Assembly: GCA_004431415.1 (NCBI GenBank)
Contig: QPMI01000630.1
Location: 1-41,824, forward strand
DNA: 41,824 bases
Reading direction: 5' to 3'
From: Cyanophora paradoxa
Taxonomy: Eukaryota; Glaucocystophyceae; Cyanophorales; Cyanophoraceae
Shown here: piece after piece, positions 25,801-37,500 of the stretch
Numbering within the stretch: the stretch's first letter is position 1
Layout: each line of letters starts with the position of its first letter
Translations under genes and position numbers: made by a program
The notes under the pieces: model-generated
Told to the model about the DNA's origin: nothing
Seen by the model: only the letters and a program-made list of their open reading frames with translations
Database searches by the model: none

Positions 25801-28476
25801 ATGGAGCGTGCAGCTGTCTCCATGCGGGCAACGGTGCAGAAGGACGTCGAAGACAGCAGGCGCCAGCTGGGCTCCGTTAAGCAGAGAGTTTCCGCCCTTT
25901 ACTCGGAGGAGGTTCGGAAAGCGGAGAAGGCGCTTCTCTCCGCAGGCGCCATCGCCCTTCTCCCCCGCCAGGCGCTCGCAGAGTTCGACTGGTCCGCGCT
26001 CGAGGATCCGGAGGCTCCAAAGAATGCGGAAACCGCTTCGAACTCCATCAAGCGGGCGCACTCTGTTTTGCTGAAGATCCGCGAGAGAAAATCGCTGCAG
26101 GAGGGCGTGGTGAGCTTTTTTGTCCACGTGCTCCCTTCATTTCCGCCTTTTGATTGTGTGAGCGCGCGCAGCTTATGATGGCGACAAATCTTGGCGTGCG
26201 GCTGGGTGATAAGACAGTTCGTCTTGTGAAGGACGCCTTCTGGAAGCTGGTGCGCCTTTTCTGTGCGTAGGATCTGTGTGAGCCGGCTGGCCATGGAGCA
26301 CGCTTTGCCTCACACGGCACCTGCACAGGACCTGGCGGTGAGGGCGCTGGAGCGGGCGCTGGAGGCGAGGAGCGCGGCGAAGGCAGAGGCGGCGGTGGAG
26401 GCCGTCCGGGCCGCCCTGACCGGCTCCAGCGCTGCGAAGGAGCCCGCGGCCGCGGCCGGGCCCAGTGCGTGCAAGGCAGCCGAAGTGGAATACGACGTGT
26501 ACGACTCTCTTGCCCGCGTCGTTGCCGAGCACAGGCGGCTCACGCTCGGATGGCCAGCTGATCATGAAGTGGTGCGCTTGACGTGCACGGAGCCAGTGTG
26601 CCCGCCATCTGACCCTCGCGATCGCGGCAGAAAGACGAGCAGGCTGGAATGCTGGTCACCCTCCGCAGGCGCCTACGAGATGCAGTGGCAGAAAAAGTTG
26701 CTTCCCTGCAAGCGAAATTTTCCAGTTTTGTGCGCTGCAAAGCTGCCCGCAATCGCTCGATTGATCATGAAGTACGCGCCAGCTGCGTTGTGTTCACGTC
26801 TGACAGCGCCGGGACCGCAGGCCGACTTCAAGGCCACGGCGGCCTTCTCGGACCTCGGCGAAAAGAAGCGTCGCGCGCTGGAGAAGGCGTGCGAGGCGGG
26901 GCGCCGCGAGGCGTCTGGCGCCGCCGCCCGCCTGGCGGCCCTGGAGGCCGGGGGGGCCGATCCCGCTGGCAATCAGTACCTGCAAGCCATCGAGGAGGCG
27001 GCGGACTGGGTCGCACGGAACGGGAAGCCGACCCTGACGCCGGTGTTCGAGCGCTTTGCGAGCAGCCGGGTCGCGCAGCGGGCGACTCCCCGGCCCTTCC
27101 TGCATCGCCTGGAGATGGCCCTCCGCGCTGCCGCCAGCGGCTCCCCGGCCTCGACTCAGCTTCCTCCCGCTTTCGCCGCCCTCGCGGAGGCGATCGCCGC
27201 GGGCGTCCTGCCGAAAACCCTCGCAGCGGCCCGCCAGATGTCGAAGGTGCAGGCTGCGCTTCCCTGCCATCTCTCCGTCTGTGCCTGATGCATATGTCGA
27301 TCGACCTCCTCTGGGGCAGAACACGTACTGCCTGGCGATGATGCTCGAGCACGTCGTGGGGGAGAAGGCGATGGCGCAGGTGCGGGAGAGCATCGCGGAC
27401 CTGGCCGTGCCCGTGCGCACCGCTCCCTGTCGCCGCCGCAGCGCCTGGCGCCGCCCACTCCGCTGCAGGAGCGCAAGGAGGCCGCCCTCGGAGCGCTGCG
27501 CGCCCTGCTCGACGCAAGCGCAGGCACGGCCGTGGACGCTGTCTCCGGCGGGGGAAAGGCCTCCGCGGACGGGGATCGGGCGCTCGCCCGCGCTGCAGGA
27601 CCGGCGCTGCCCGCCGATGGCAGCGCGTCGACGTCCTCTGCAACCGCTGCGGCTGCGCCCGAACTGCCGACCGCGGCCGCAGCTGCAGCCCCCGCCTCGA
27701 CGTCCGACGCGGCTGCAGCAGCCTCTTCGAGCTTGGCTTCGAGCTCGACAGCGTCGGCGGGCGAGGACCTGCAGATGGGCAGCCGTGCGAAGGACAAGAA
27801 GAACGCGAAGCACGCAGCGGCGGCGAACCTTCCGCCCCAGTCGAGTGCGGTGGCGGAAGCTAGCCCGGCCGCGAGCCGCTGGCCGTGGCGGGAGCTCCCT
27901 GCGTGGGACCCGCGCGGCCCCGACGAGGGCGCTCTGGACGACGACCTGGGCGACCACTTCGACGAGGTGCTCGCGATCAGTATTGCAGTCGCAGTCCACT
28001 CGAGAGTCCCTGATGCAAAGTCCGGGTTCAGCACAGCTTCGAGGGCGCCGGCGGGCGGCACGGGCCCCCGCGCTTTCACGACGACTGCCCCATCTGCGCC
28101 ATCGACCGCCTGGACGGCCCGCGGCGGGACTCCGGGCCGATGCGGCGCATCATCGCATCCATCGCGAAAAAGCCCGTGCGCCTGGGATCTGGATCGAGAT
28201 CTGCGCCCCGTCGCCGGCCCGCGACCCCAACACGGACACTCACCCGCGCGCGATCGCGGCCGGCAGCACGGGCCCTTCGAGGAGCATCTCTGCTTCGTGA
28301 TCTCCGTGCTGCAGCGCGCGACCAGGCAGCAGTCCGAGTCGACTGCGCGCCTCCTGCTGGACCTCGGCATGGCGGACGCTCTGCGGCACATCGCCCTCTC
28401 CCGCCACAGCTTCGTCGCCTTCTACGTGCGCCCCCCGGCTCCGGCCACCGCGCCCGCGACTCTAGCAGAGAAATAG
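25801..28476 (+). CDS. Helical, alanine-rich protein with a small CPIC segment, about 9 exons, function unknown
   Basis: Starts at the ATG at 25801. Supported exons: 25801-26109, 26172-26249, 26329 to about 26560, a short coiled-coil exon about 26671-26731, 26821 to about 27242, about 27322-27415, about 27449 to 27969, about 28032-28170 and about 28250-28476. Frames stay consistent across GT-AG introns. The first exons form amphipathic helices (DVEDSRRQLGSVKQRVSALY, KRRALEKACEAGRREASGA). An Ala/Ser-rich linker of roughly 100 residues follows, then HFDE, FHDDCPICAIDRLDG and a helical C-terminus (LLLDLGMADALRHIALSRHS). The CPIC pair alone does not define a zinc finger. I recognise no family. 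The next gene starts about 180 bp downstream on the same strand. Exon borders marked 'about' are estimates. Confidence 0.6.
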
Positions 28477-28628
28477 GCTGCCGCCCCGCTCCCGCCTTGC
28501 AATAGCCTCACCTCTGCATCACTCCGCATCTTCATCCGTGCCATCTCTGGTGCAGGCTGCCCACATGGCAGAGTGCGCTTCCCGCCCCTCTAGATCTAGA
28601 GATCTCGAACGTGCACGTCGCCCTATAT

Positions 28629-28650
28629 GGCCTACAGCTCGCTGTAGGCC
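28629..28650. repeat. Perfect hairpin just upstream of the MYND gene
   Basis: GGCCTACAG, loop CTCG, CTGTAGGCC: a 9-bp perfect stem ending 9 nt before the ATG at 28660. If transcribed it would place a stable structure in the 5' leader. Confidence 0.85.
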
Positions 28651-28659
28651 GGGCCGACC

Positions 28660-30708
28660 ATGGAATGCATGTGCATTTGGCTCATGAACGCTGGCACCGG
28701 CCGCAGGGCGCTCGCCCCAGTGGACGACGGCCTCCGGCTCCTGCGGCCCGCCGCGCCGGCGCTGGCCCGCTTTGCGTGCCAGGGCCACGCCATCGAGCGC
28801 ATGCAAGCGCTGCGCGCCCTCGCCGCCTTCGCCCGCGCCGCCCCCGACCTCGCCGACGAGATCCTGTGCCGCGCGGGGCCCGCCGCCGCGGCGGCGCTGG
28901 TGGGCGTCACGGCCGACCGGCTGCGGCGGGAGGCCGAGGACGCGATGCAGGCCGGCCGCTACAGCCGCTACTCGATGGAGATCGTCACGCGCGGCGGCGT
29001 GGAGCGCAAGGTGCAACAGCCCCTGTGCGTCCCGCCGGCGGCTGCGGCTGACGCAAGGCAGGACTACATGATCCAGATTCCTGTCCTGGTCACCGCGATG
29101 CGGCGGGAGGCCGTGGCGGCGGCGGCGCGCATCGCGCGGCAGGCCGCTGCGTCCGCCGCGGAGCACCCGGCCTCGCAGCAGGCGATGAAGGCCGTCGTCC
29201 CGCTGCCGCCGCCCACGCCGAACCCGGCAGACCTCACGAAGAGCCAGGTGCCGATGCTAGTGTCTCAAATGAGCAGTGCGACCGGGAGTGACTGACCTGC
29301 GCCCGCAGCTGGAGGCGCTCGCTGCTCGGGCCGTCCCGACGCAGGACCCGCTCGCGGTCGCCGCGGCGGGCCCCTTCGACGCCGCCGCCCTCGCCGCCGC
29401 CGCCGCCCGCCTCGCCGTCGACCCCGACTTCGAGACGCGGTGCGCACTCCACGCCGCCGCGGCCGGTGGCGGGACCATAATCGGGCGCGCAGGTGGCACG
29501 CGCTGTCGCTGCTGCGGGGCCTCGTGGAGCACCCGCGGCACGGCCCCGCCGTCGCCGTGCACCTCGCGGAGAGCGGCGCGCTCGCCGCCGTCGCCGGCCC
29601 GGCCCTCGCCGAGGGGCGCGGCCTCGTCGGGGAGCTCGCCTGCGCGCTGGCGGCGCTCCTGCGGGCCGCCCTCGCCGCGCAGCCGCCCCTCGCGGCGCCC
29701 CTCGCCGCCTGGCTGCGCGCCGACCCGGCGCGGCTCGAGGCCCTCCGCGCGTGGGCCGCCGGCGCCTGGTCGCCCCCCGCGACGCCCGCCGAGCCCGTCT
29801 CCCGTCTCCCCGTCTTCTGGTGAGGCGCGAGCGCTCGTCGACCCTCCTTGCCTGATCGCTGAGCGGATCGCAGGGTCGACAGGCGCAGCTGGCTGATCGG
29901 AGGCCCCCCGCCGCCGGCCTCCGCGCGCGATGCCGACTGGGCCGCCGGCCTCCCCGCCGGCGCTGCGGCGCTGCTCGAGCAGCTGCGGGCGGCGGCGGCG
30001 GCCGAGCCCGACGCGGCGCCGCTGCGCGGCCCGAGGCCAGCGGGCCAGGAGGCGCGCGAGCCCCGCATCAAGTACGAGGTGCGACCGCCCGCCCGGAGCG
30101 TCCGGCTGCCGTGCAGACGCCGCGCGGCAGCCGTGGTTCAAGACGCTGGAGAAGCTGAAGCTGCGGCGGATGACGGCGTACGACGCGAAGAACGGGGGCC
30201 TCTTCGACTTCAGCACGTACTGGCCGTCCCCCGACGGGCTCGGCGAGATGCTCCAGGGCATGCACTCCATGCTCGAGCGCGCCGGCGTCGACGAGGCCGC
30301 GCGCAGCGAGTGCGGTGCGCCGCCCGACCTCTGCCCGCCCTGCGCATCGGGGCCGATCGCGAGCTCCGGATCCCCCCAGAGGCGGGCTTGGCCGGCCTGC
30401 GGGAGTACCGCTCGAACGTGGACAGGATCGACCGCGAGGCGCGGCGTTGCGGGGCCTGCGGCGCGGCGACCGAGCCCGAGCGCCTGCTTAGGTGCAGCCG
30501 CTGCCTCGCCGTCCTCTACTGCGACCGCGAGTGCCAGGTGCGCCCCGGCCCCGGCCCACGCCGGCTGCATGCGCAGCTCCAGCTGCAGCTGTCCCGCGCG
30601 CTCTGCCGGCGCCGCCGTGTCGCCGCCCTCGGGGCCTCTCACGCTCGTGCGCAGAGGGCGCACTGGAAGGTCCACAAGAAGGAGTGCAAGGAGAGCTTCG
30701 CGAAGTAG
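28660..30708 (+). CDS. MYND zinc-finger protein with N-terminal helical repeats, 7 exons
   Basis: Exons: 28660-29259, 29309 to about 29440, about 29494-29796, about 29930-30078, 30131-30314, 30380-30537, 30655-30708. All checked introns are GT-AG and 46-120 nt long, and no frameshift is needed. The N-terminal half is Ala/Leu/Arg-rich and helical, plausibly ARM-like (for example ALRALAAFARAAPDLADEIL). The C-terminus is a clear MYND finger split by the last intron: CGACGAATEPERLLRCSRC, then LYCDRECQ|RAHWKVHKKEC, with the C-x2-C, C-x2-C, C-x3-C, H-x3-H-x3-C ligand order. MYND fingers bind two zinc ions and proline-rich partner peptides. It probably acts as a protein-interaction factor in nucleus or cytoplasm; no SET domain is seen. 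Start choice: the first ATG after the hairpin, though Met10 is also possible. Confidence 0.8.
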
Positions 30709-31551
30709 CTATTGGTTGCAGCTATACAGATCGCAGCTTCGAGAAATTCAGTGTGCACGTGCAACGTGCTGTACAGATTTAGATCTAGACCGAGACAAGG
30801 ACCGGACCATTTCATGTCAGTGCACATATGCATGCATATGTACAGCGCAGTGTACAGAAAAAATGAAATACACAACCGGTACCATTGGAAGCCGTTGAGA
30901 GCCGCTGAGCATTAGCTGGGTCGACATTCATGATCAGCACCCGGGGTGATCATGGTCAGATCATGAAACTGCGTTCCGAAATTAAAGTTCTCCCTCGAGG
31001 CTTCAATTGCTCAAGCTCTATATCTCCCCCTGTACAATTGCTCGAGCTCTATATCTCCCCCTAGGCCCTGATCATGAGGTCATGATCATGATCAGCAATC
31101 CTTCGGGGTGTTCCCCTTCAGGCTTATCCGGATCCCGGAGTCCTGCTCACGGTTCAATTGCTCGACTCGGCGAGCTCTATTGCTAGATCTCCCGGCCCCC
31201 TAGGTCTTGACCTTCGAATGATTCAGTGAAGGATGGCCCAAGAAGACTCGCCGAAACTTGAAAGCCGAAAATTCCGCCAACTGCATGCGGCATGGATCGG
31301 TGGGCCGGCTGATCATGAGTTGGCATTATTCAATGATCGAAGTGCCCCAACTCATGAATGAAGTGCCCCTGAACTGCGGCAATTCGTTGAAGTGCCCCCT
31401 CGTGGGCCTCGTCGAGTCCGCGTCTCGGCGAAATCCGCCCCAGGCCCACGCTTGCCCCCGGCTTCGCTTCCGCCTCGGACCACCGGACTCGTGACCAAAA
31501 TCATGTAGCGATTTTCTCTAACCATACACTCATTTACAGGCGGGGCTATAG
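30709..31551. other. AT-richer intergenic region between convergent genes
   Basis: The ends of the MYND gene (+) and VPS13 (-) face each other here. It contains AGATTTAGATCTAGACC, ATGCATATGCATGCATATG-like words, and clusters of GATCATGATCATGATC. A roughly 28-bp word CAATTGCTCRAGCTCTATATCTCCCCCT occurs at about 31006 and 31036, with a broken third copy near 31155. GAAGTGCCCC occurs three times between 31338 and 31400. No gene seen; these may be 3' ends. Confidence 0.6.
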
Positions 31552-34500
31552 CTAGCAGTAGACCCAGCAGGACATGGAGCGGAGGACGAGGGCGAGCTTC
31601 TGGTCGAGGACGACGGCGACGGCCATCTCCCCGCAGGGGACGACGTACTCGGCCCCCTCGGGCTCCCGGAAGATGAGCCGCACGCCGCCCGGCACGGGGG
31701 GCACGGCGAGCGGCTGCGGCGCGACGACCTCCCAGGTGAAGAGGTTCTCGAGGGGCACCTGCCAGCCGTCCTCCAGGGCGGGTGCCCCCGCGCCGGGCTC
31801 GCGGACGTAGAGGAGGCGGCGGTTGGTGAGGAGGACGACGTGGCCCTCCACCCGCACGTACTCCAGCAGGCAGTCGCCCCGGTACTTCCCGCTCTTCACC
31901 CGCAGCAGCGCGTCCTGCCCCACCGCCCGCTCCCCGCTGTACAGCCCGACGCGCTTGTCGCCGCCGAACCAGCGCGGCAGGCGGACGCGGCCGGCGCCGC
32001 CCTCGAAGGCGTAGAGGGAGGAGGCGCCGGCGCCGCCGAGGTGGCGCGAGGAGCGGGGCCCGGGGGGCGCCCGCCCCGCCATCTCCGCCTCCAGGTAGTC
32101 GGGCGTGTTCCGGATCCCCTCGGTCGTCTGCGCGCGGCGCCCCGGCGTCAGGCGCGGGCGCGGAGGGCGAGGGCAGGCGAGGGCGAGGGGGACCTTGGTG
32201 ACGAGGTCGAGGGCGCCGGAGAGGGGCTTGACGGCGAGGCCGACGAAGCCCTTGGCGAGGCCCTTGGCGAGCCCCTGCAGCCCCCCCCGCTGCATCCCCT
32301 CGATCGGCTTCTCCACGATGCCGGTGACGCCGTGGAAGAGGCCGAGGGAGAAGTTCTTGGCGCCGAGGGCGATTCCCTCGGCGGCGTGCTTGGGGCGCTC
32401 GCGCTGCAGGGTGGCCCGCTCCTGCATGTACTCGTCGTCGAAGCTGAGCGCGTCGACGCCCTTCGAGAGGCTCCCCGTCACCTTCGCCGCGCTGTTGAAC
32501 GTCCCGCTCATCACGTGCTTCACGAGGCCCGCCGTCCCGCGGGCGAGGCCCTTCCCGAACTCCTTCGGGCTCTTGACGAGGCCCTGCGCCGGCTCCGAGA
32601 AGAACTCGTACACGCCGGTGCCGAGCGTGTTGACGAGCCCCACGGGGTTCCCCAGGATGTCCGCCGACCCCAGCACGCTCGTCGTCAGCTCCTGCAGCGC
32701 CTGCTGTTTGTAGTGCTGCATCACCCGCCCCAGCAGCGTCCCCGGCGCCTCGAAGACGTTCTCGAGCATGAGCGCGTTGAGGCGGACGGGCGCCCGCTCG
32801 ACGTTGGTGAGGGCGATGCCCATCGCCCGCACCATCGCCCGCATCGGGCCGGCCTCCGCCCCGCGCCGACCCTTGGCCCCCGCCCCCGCCCCCGCGCCCC
32901 CAGCCGGGCGCGAGTACTTGATCGTCGACGAGACGAAGGTGACGTCCATGCGGATTGCGTTGAGCGCCAGCAGCTGCGCCCCAGGCGCGTCAGAGGGGCG
33001 CGGGAGGGGCGCGGGGGGCCGGGGGCGGGCCTGGATGTAGACGCGGCGGGTCTCCGGGGGCACGGTGACCGGCAGGCCGCCCCGCGGCGAGGCCCCCTCC
33101 CCGGCCCGCGCCGTCAGCGCCTGCAGCCACTCCTGCGCGCCCGCGTGAGCCCGGCCGGACGAGCGAGAAAGGAGAGGGATGGGGTGCGAGCGCACGGCCT
33201 CGTCGGTGGGCGGGGCGTAGAGGCGGCGGAGGCGGCGGAGCCACTTGGCGGCGAAGGCGTAGAGGGCGTACGCGCTCTCCTCGTCGACCTTGAGCTCCAT
33301 GGCCTGCGGGCCGGTGGGCGGGGGGCGGGGGGGGTGGCGGGGGGCGGGGGCGGGCCTGGAGGAGGGTGGAGAGGTACTTGACGTACTGCACGCTCCCGAG
33401 CGTCGTCCGCACCATCGACACGTACAGCACCGGCGGCACCGCCGCGGCCGCCGAGGAGGAGGCGGCAGGGGCGGAGGAGGAGGAGGAGGAGGAGGAGGGG
33501 GCGGGGGCGGAGGCGGCGGCGAGCTCGCGGAGGCGCTTGGCGGAGAGGGGCAGCGGGGCGAGGAGGACGGGGAAGGGCGGCAGCGTCGTGTCGTAGATCT
33601 GGTTGTCGATCTGCGCGCGCACGGCCGTGAGCGGGGCGGGGCGGGGGCGGGGAGGCGAGGGCGCGGGCCTGGAGGTGTGCGAGGCGGAGCTCGAGGCGGT
33701 GCTCGTCAGCGGTGTCGAGGGAGAGGTCGGCGTGGAAGCCGCGGAGGGTGACGTAGAGGAGCTCCCGCGGCGCCGCGTCGATCAGCGAGAGGCCCACGCC
33801 CTCCACCGACACCGAGATCTGGCCCCCCGCGCTTCAGGCGGGCACTCCCTCGGAGCGGCGCGGGGCCGGCGCGGGTCCTCGGGGGCGGCACCTGCTCGCG
33901 GACGATGACGGGGAAGTCGTCGGCGCCCTCCGCCCCCGCCGACCGCACCACCTCCGTCGGCGACACTGCGCGGCTGTCAAGCGGCGCGCCGCTGCGCGGG
34001 CGGCGGCGGGGCGCGCACGGGGCGAGCCGGAGCCGGCGACGTGGCGAGCGGAGGCGGACGTGAAGGAGGGCGAGCGGGACACGGCCGGCGGCGTGGGAGG
34101 CACCGCCCGCTCCGCCCCCGCCTGCGCCCCGAGCGCGCGTCAGGGCGGGCCGGGGGCGCGGTGCAGGAGGCAATGCGGGGGCGGCGGGCCTTGCCGAGGA
34201 TGTCGAGGTGGGAGAGGTCCGGGCGCGCGTGCGTCAGCCGCACCACCTGCCCGCCCCGTCACTTTGCAGGCGGAGATGCGGGGGCGGGGGGCGCGCCTTG
34301 GAGAGGCCCTCGGGGGTCACGGAGACGTACACGGGCAGCGTCGCCCCCGACCCCTCCGCAGCCTCCCCCTCGGGGCCCGCCCCGAGGCCGGCCCCGGCCC
34401 CGGCGCCGTCGGCGCTGGCGCGGGCGGGGAGGACGATGGGCTTCCACCCGAAGACGTCCATCTTGATCTTGCCGGCGGTGGTGACGGGCCCTGCGGGGGA

Positions 34501-37500
34501 CGGGTGCCGCACGTGCAGCAGCAGCCGCCGCTTCTCCGCGCACGGCTCGTCCCACGCGTACGGCAGGCGCGCCCCCGGCGGCAGCAGGTCCACCGCCGCG
34601 CAGTCGCGCTGCTGGAGGTAAACGTCGTAGCCGGTGTGGTTCTCGATGCGGTAGGGCGCCGCGTCGCCGCCGCCCTCGCCGGCGCCGCCGCCGCGCACGG
34701 CGACGTAGACCGTCGAGCCGTCGAGCTGCACGTGCACGCGCACGATGCGGGGCGGGGCGGGCCGCCCCGCCTCCCCCTGCCCCTGCCCCCCGGCCGCCCC
34801 CCGCAGCTTCACGTACGTCACGCCGAGCTCGTCGATCGCGAAGCTGCGCGCCGGGGCGCTCGGCGAGGGGCGGGGACACGGGGGCGAGGGGGGCGGGGGG
34901 GCGCGCACCGGCCCGACCAGTCGCGGGAGCCGGCGAAGCGGAGGCGCACGAGGCGTGGCGCCTCCGCGCTGGGCCAGTGGAACGGAGCGTTCTCCCCGGG
35001 CGCCAGCGCCCTGCGGGACGAGAGAGGGGGTCAGCGGGGGGCGGCGGGGGCGGGGGGGCGGGGGCGGACCGGGGCGGGGAGGGGCAGTCGGCCTGGGCGA
35101 GCTCGATGCCGGGGGCGCAGTCGACGTTGACGAGGACGTACTTGGGCGTGAAGGTCACGACGCGCGTCCGGCAGTAGCGCCCCGCCCCGAAGGCGATGGA
35201 GACGCCGAACTCGCAGAGGGCCGGGGGCCCGGGGGCCTGCGCGGGGCCGGCGGGGCGGCGGGCCTCCTGCACGGCGACGGCGCCGGCGGCGACGGCGTCG
35301 ATGGAGAAGGGGTCCGAGAAGGGCGAGCCCTGCACGCTGATCTGGATCTTGTCGTCGGTGCGGAACCAGCCCGTGGGGCCGCCCCCGGCCCCCTGCCCCG
35401 CCCGCATGGAGAACATCGTGGGTCCGCCGCCGGGCGCGAGGGTGACCTCATCGCCGCGGTTGGGCTTGACGCGGATGGCGGTCCCCGCGTGGTTGACGAG
35501 CCAGAAGGGGCAGTAGAGGGCGATGTGGCGGAGGCCCTCCGTGCCGGGCGCCGCCGAGGGGCCGGCGCCGGCGGCGGGGCCCTCCTCGGCGGGGGTGCGC
35601 CCCTCGGGGTCGAGCTGCACCCGCAGCGTCCGCCCGCCCCCCGCGGGGACCAGCAGCGCCTCCGCGGGGGCGCGCCCCTGGGGCCCCCCGATCCAGTCGG
35701 GGCGGGACCAGCTCTCGGGGCGCTCGGGGGCGGCGAGGCAGATGGAGAGCATGAGGGGGGAGGCGGCGGGGTCGGCGCCGTGGAAGGCGTAGGAGGCGCC
35801 GCGGGGGAGGGCGGACTGCTTGAGGACGTGGAGGCGGGAGGGGGCGGGGGCGGCGACGAGGCGGAAGGCGAAGGGGGCGGGGAGGAGGTTCTGGAGGACG
35901 AGGGGCGGGAGGAGGGCGACCTCGAGGGGCGCCCGCGACGGCGCCCGCGCCGGCAGGTGCACGTACGACTCCGACGTCGTGAACTGGCCGCGCCGGCTGA
36001 GCCGGGCGGGGCGGGGCGGGGGCGGCGCCTCGCACCTGGGTCGAGACGACGAAGACGGCCGGGGGCGCGTGGGCGGCCGAGGGGGCCGAGGGGTAGGCGG
36101 GGCCGGCGGGGCCGGCGGGGGCGGGGGCGGCGCGGTCGGTGTGGGCGGGGGCGGCGGGGCAGGTGAGGCAGCCGGGCTCGAGGCCCGAGGAGGCGAGGTC
36201 GACGTAGGCCTGGGACCAGGAGTAGCGCGCCGCGTCGTCGTCGAGGGGCCGCACCCACAGCCTCGAGCGCGACGCCGCGATGGGCACCGGCATCGACACC
36301 GCCGGCACCAGCACCCCCAGCGCCCGCCCCTGCGCGACGGCCGCTCGCGGGAGGCCGAGAGGAAGGGGAGGAGCGGGGCGGGGGGGGCGGGCCTCGTTGG
36401 GGGCGGGCCCGACGACGAGCTCGAGGGGGTAGGCGGTGGCGTTGCGGAGGGTGACGGAGGAGCGGAGGAGGATGAGGCGCGAGGCGTCGTGCTCCTGCGC
36501 GCCCCCTCAGAGGCCCGAAGCGGAGCGAAGCAAAGCGGAGGCACGGGCCTGGAGGGAGACCTCGACGACGAGGTCGAGGGCGGCGAGGCGCGTGCCCCGG
36601 TCCCCCAGCGGCATCACGTAGAGGCCCACCCGGTCCACCGGCACCTGCCCCAGAGGGTTAGGAAGCGGGGGAGGAGGGGGAAGGCGGGCGGGCCTGGTAG
36701 ACGGGGATGGGGAGGGCGGCGGCGGCGGCGCCGGTGACGATGGGGCGGACGGCGACGAGGGTCGAGGCGGCGGCGGCGAGGGCGTTGCGGTCCGCCCCGC
36801 GCAGGTCCAGCGGCTCGCACCGCCCGTCCTGCGCGAGCCCGTCGCGCGCGCCCGCAGGATTCGGGGGGCGCGGGGCACCTCGAGGATGCGGGAGCCCTCG
36901 AGGAGCTGCCCGGGGCCGACGCTGTTCTGCGCGGGGGCCCCCACGCTCGCAGCGTACTCCACCGGGATCCCCGTGCTGCCCGCCCTTCAGCCGCGGCGCC
37001 CGGCCCTGAGCGGGGGGCGGGGCGGGGACCTGTTCTGGATCCAGTAGGCGGTGTAGCTCTTCGTGGGGGCGGCGCGGGTGAAGGAGGGCGAGGCGAGGGG
37101 CGCCGGCCCCGCCCGCCCCTTCGAGTCCTCCTCCGCCGCCCGCTGCCCCGCCCCTCAGCGGCGGCAGCGCCCCTCGGGGGGTCGCGGAGGGGCGGACCGT
37201 CCAGGCGGCGCGGGCGCGGAAGAGGGCGTCGACCATCGAGTCGGTCACGTTCACGTTCACCACCGACGTCGTCTGCGCCCCCGGGGGGTCGGCCTCGCCG
37301 CCGGACGGGAGCGCCCACAAGCAGCGCGGGGACCTTGAGGGCGAAGTGGGCGGTGGGGACGCCGGCGACGGGGAAGCGCTTCGTCTCCAGCAGCGCCGTG
37401 CTCGGCTCGAGGATCGTCTCCCAGGCGAAGGCGCGGGGGTTGAAGCACTCGGCGGCGAGGACGCCCATGACGAGCGCCTGCATCTCGTCGCCCCGGGCGG

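Noticed and set aside
31840-33381. 513-codon plus-strand frame opposite VPS13, and similar long frames at 34.0-36.7 and 38.6-40.2 kb
   Set aside because: They are antisense shadows of VPS13 exons in GC-rich DNA; the minus-strand frames carry the conserved VPS13 motifs.
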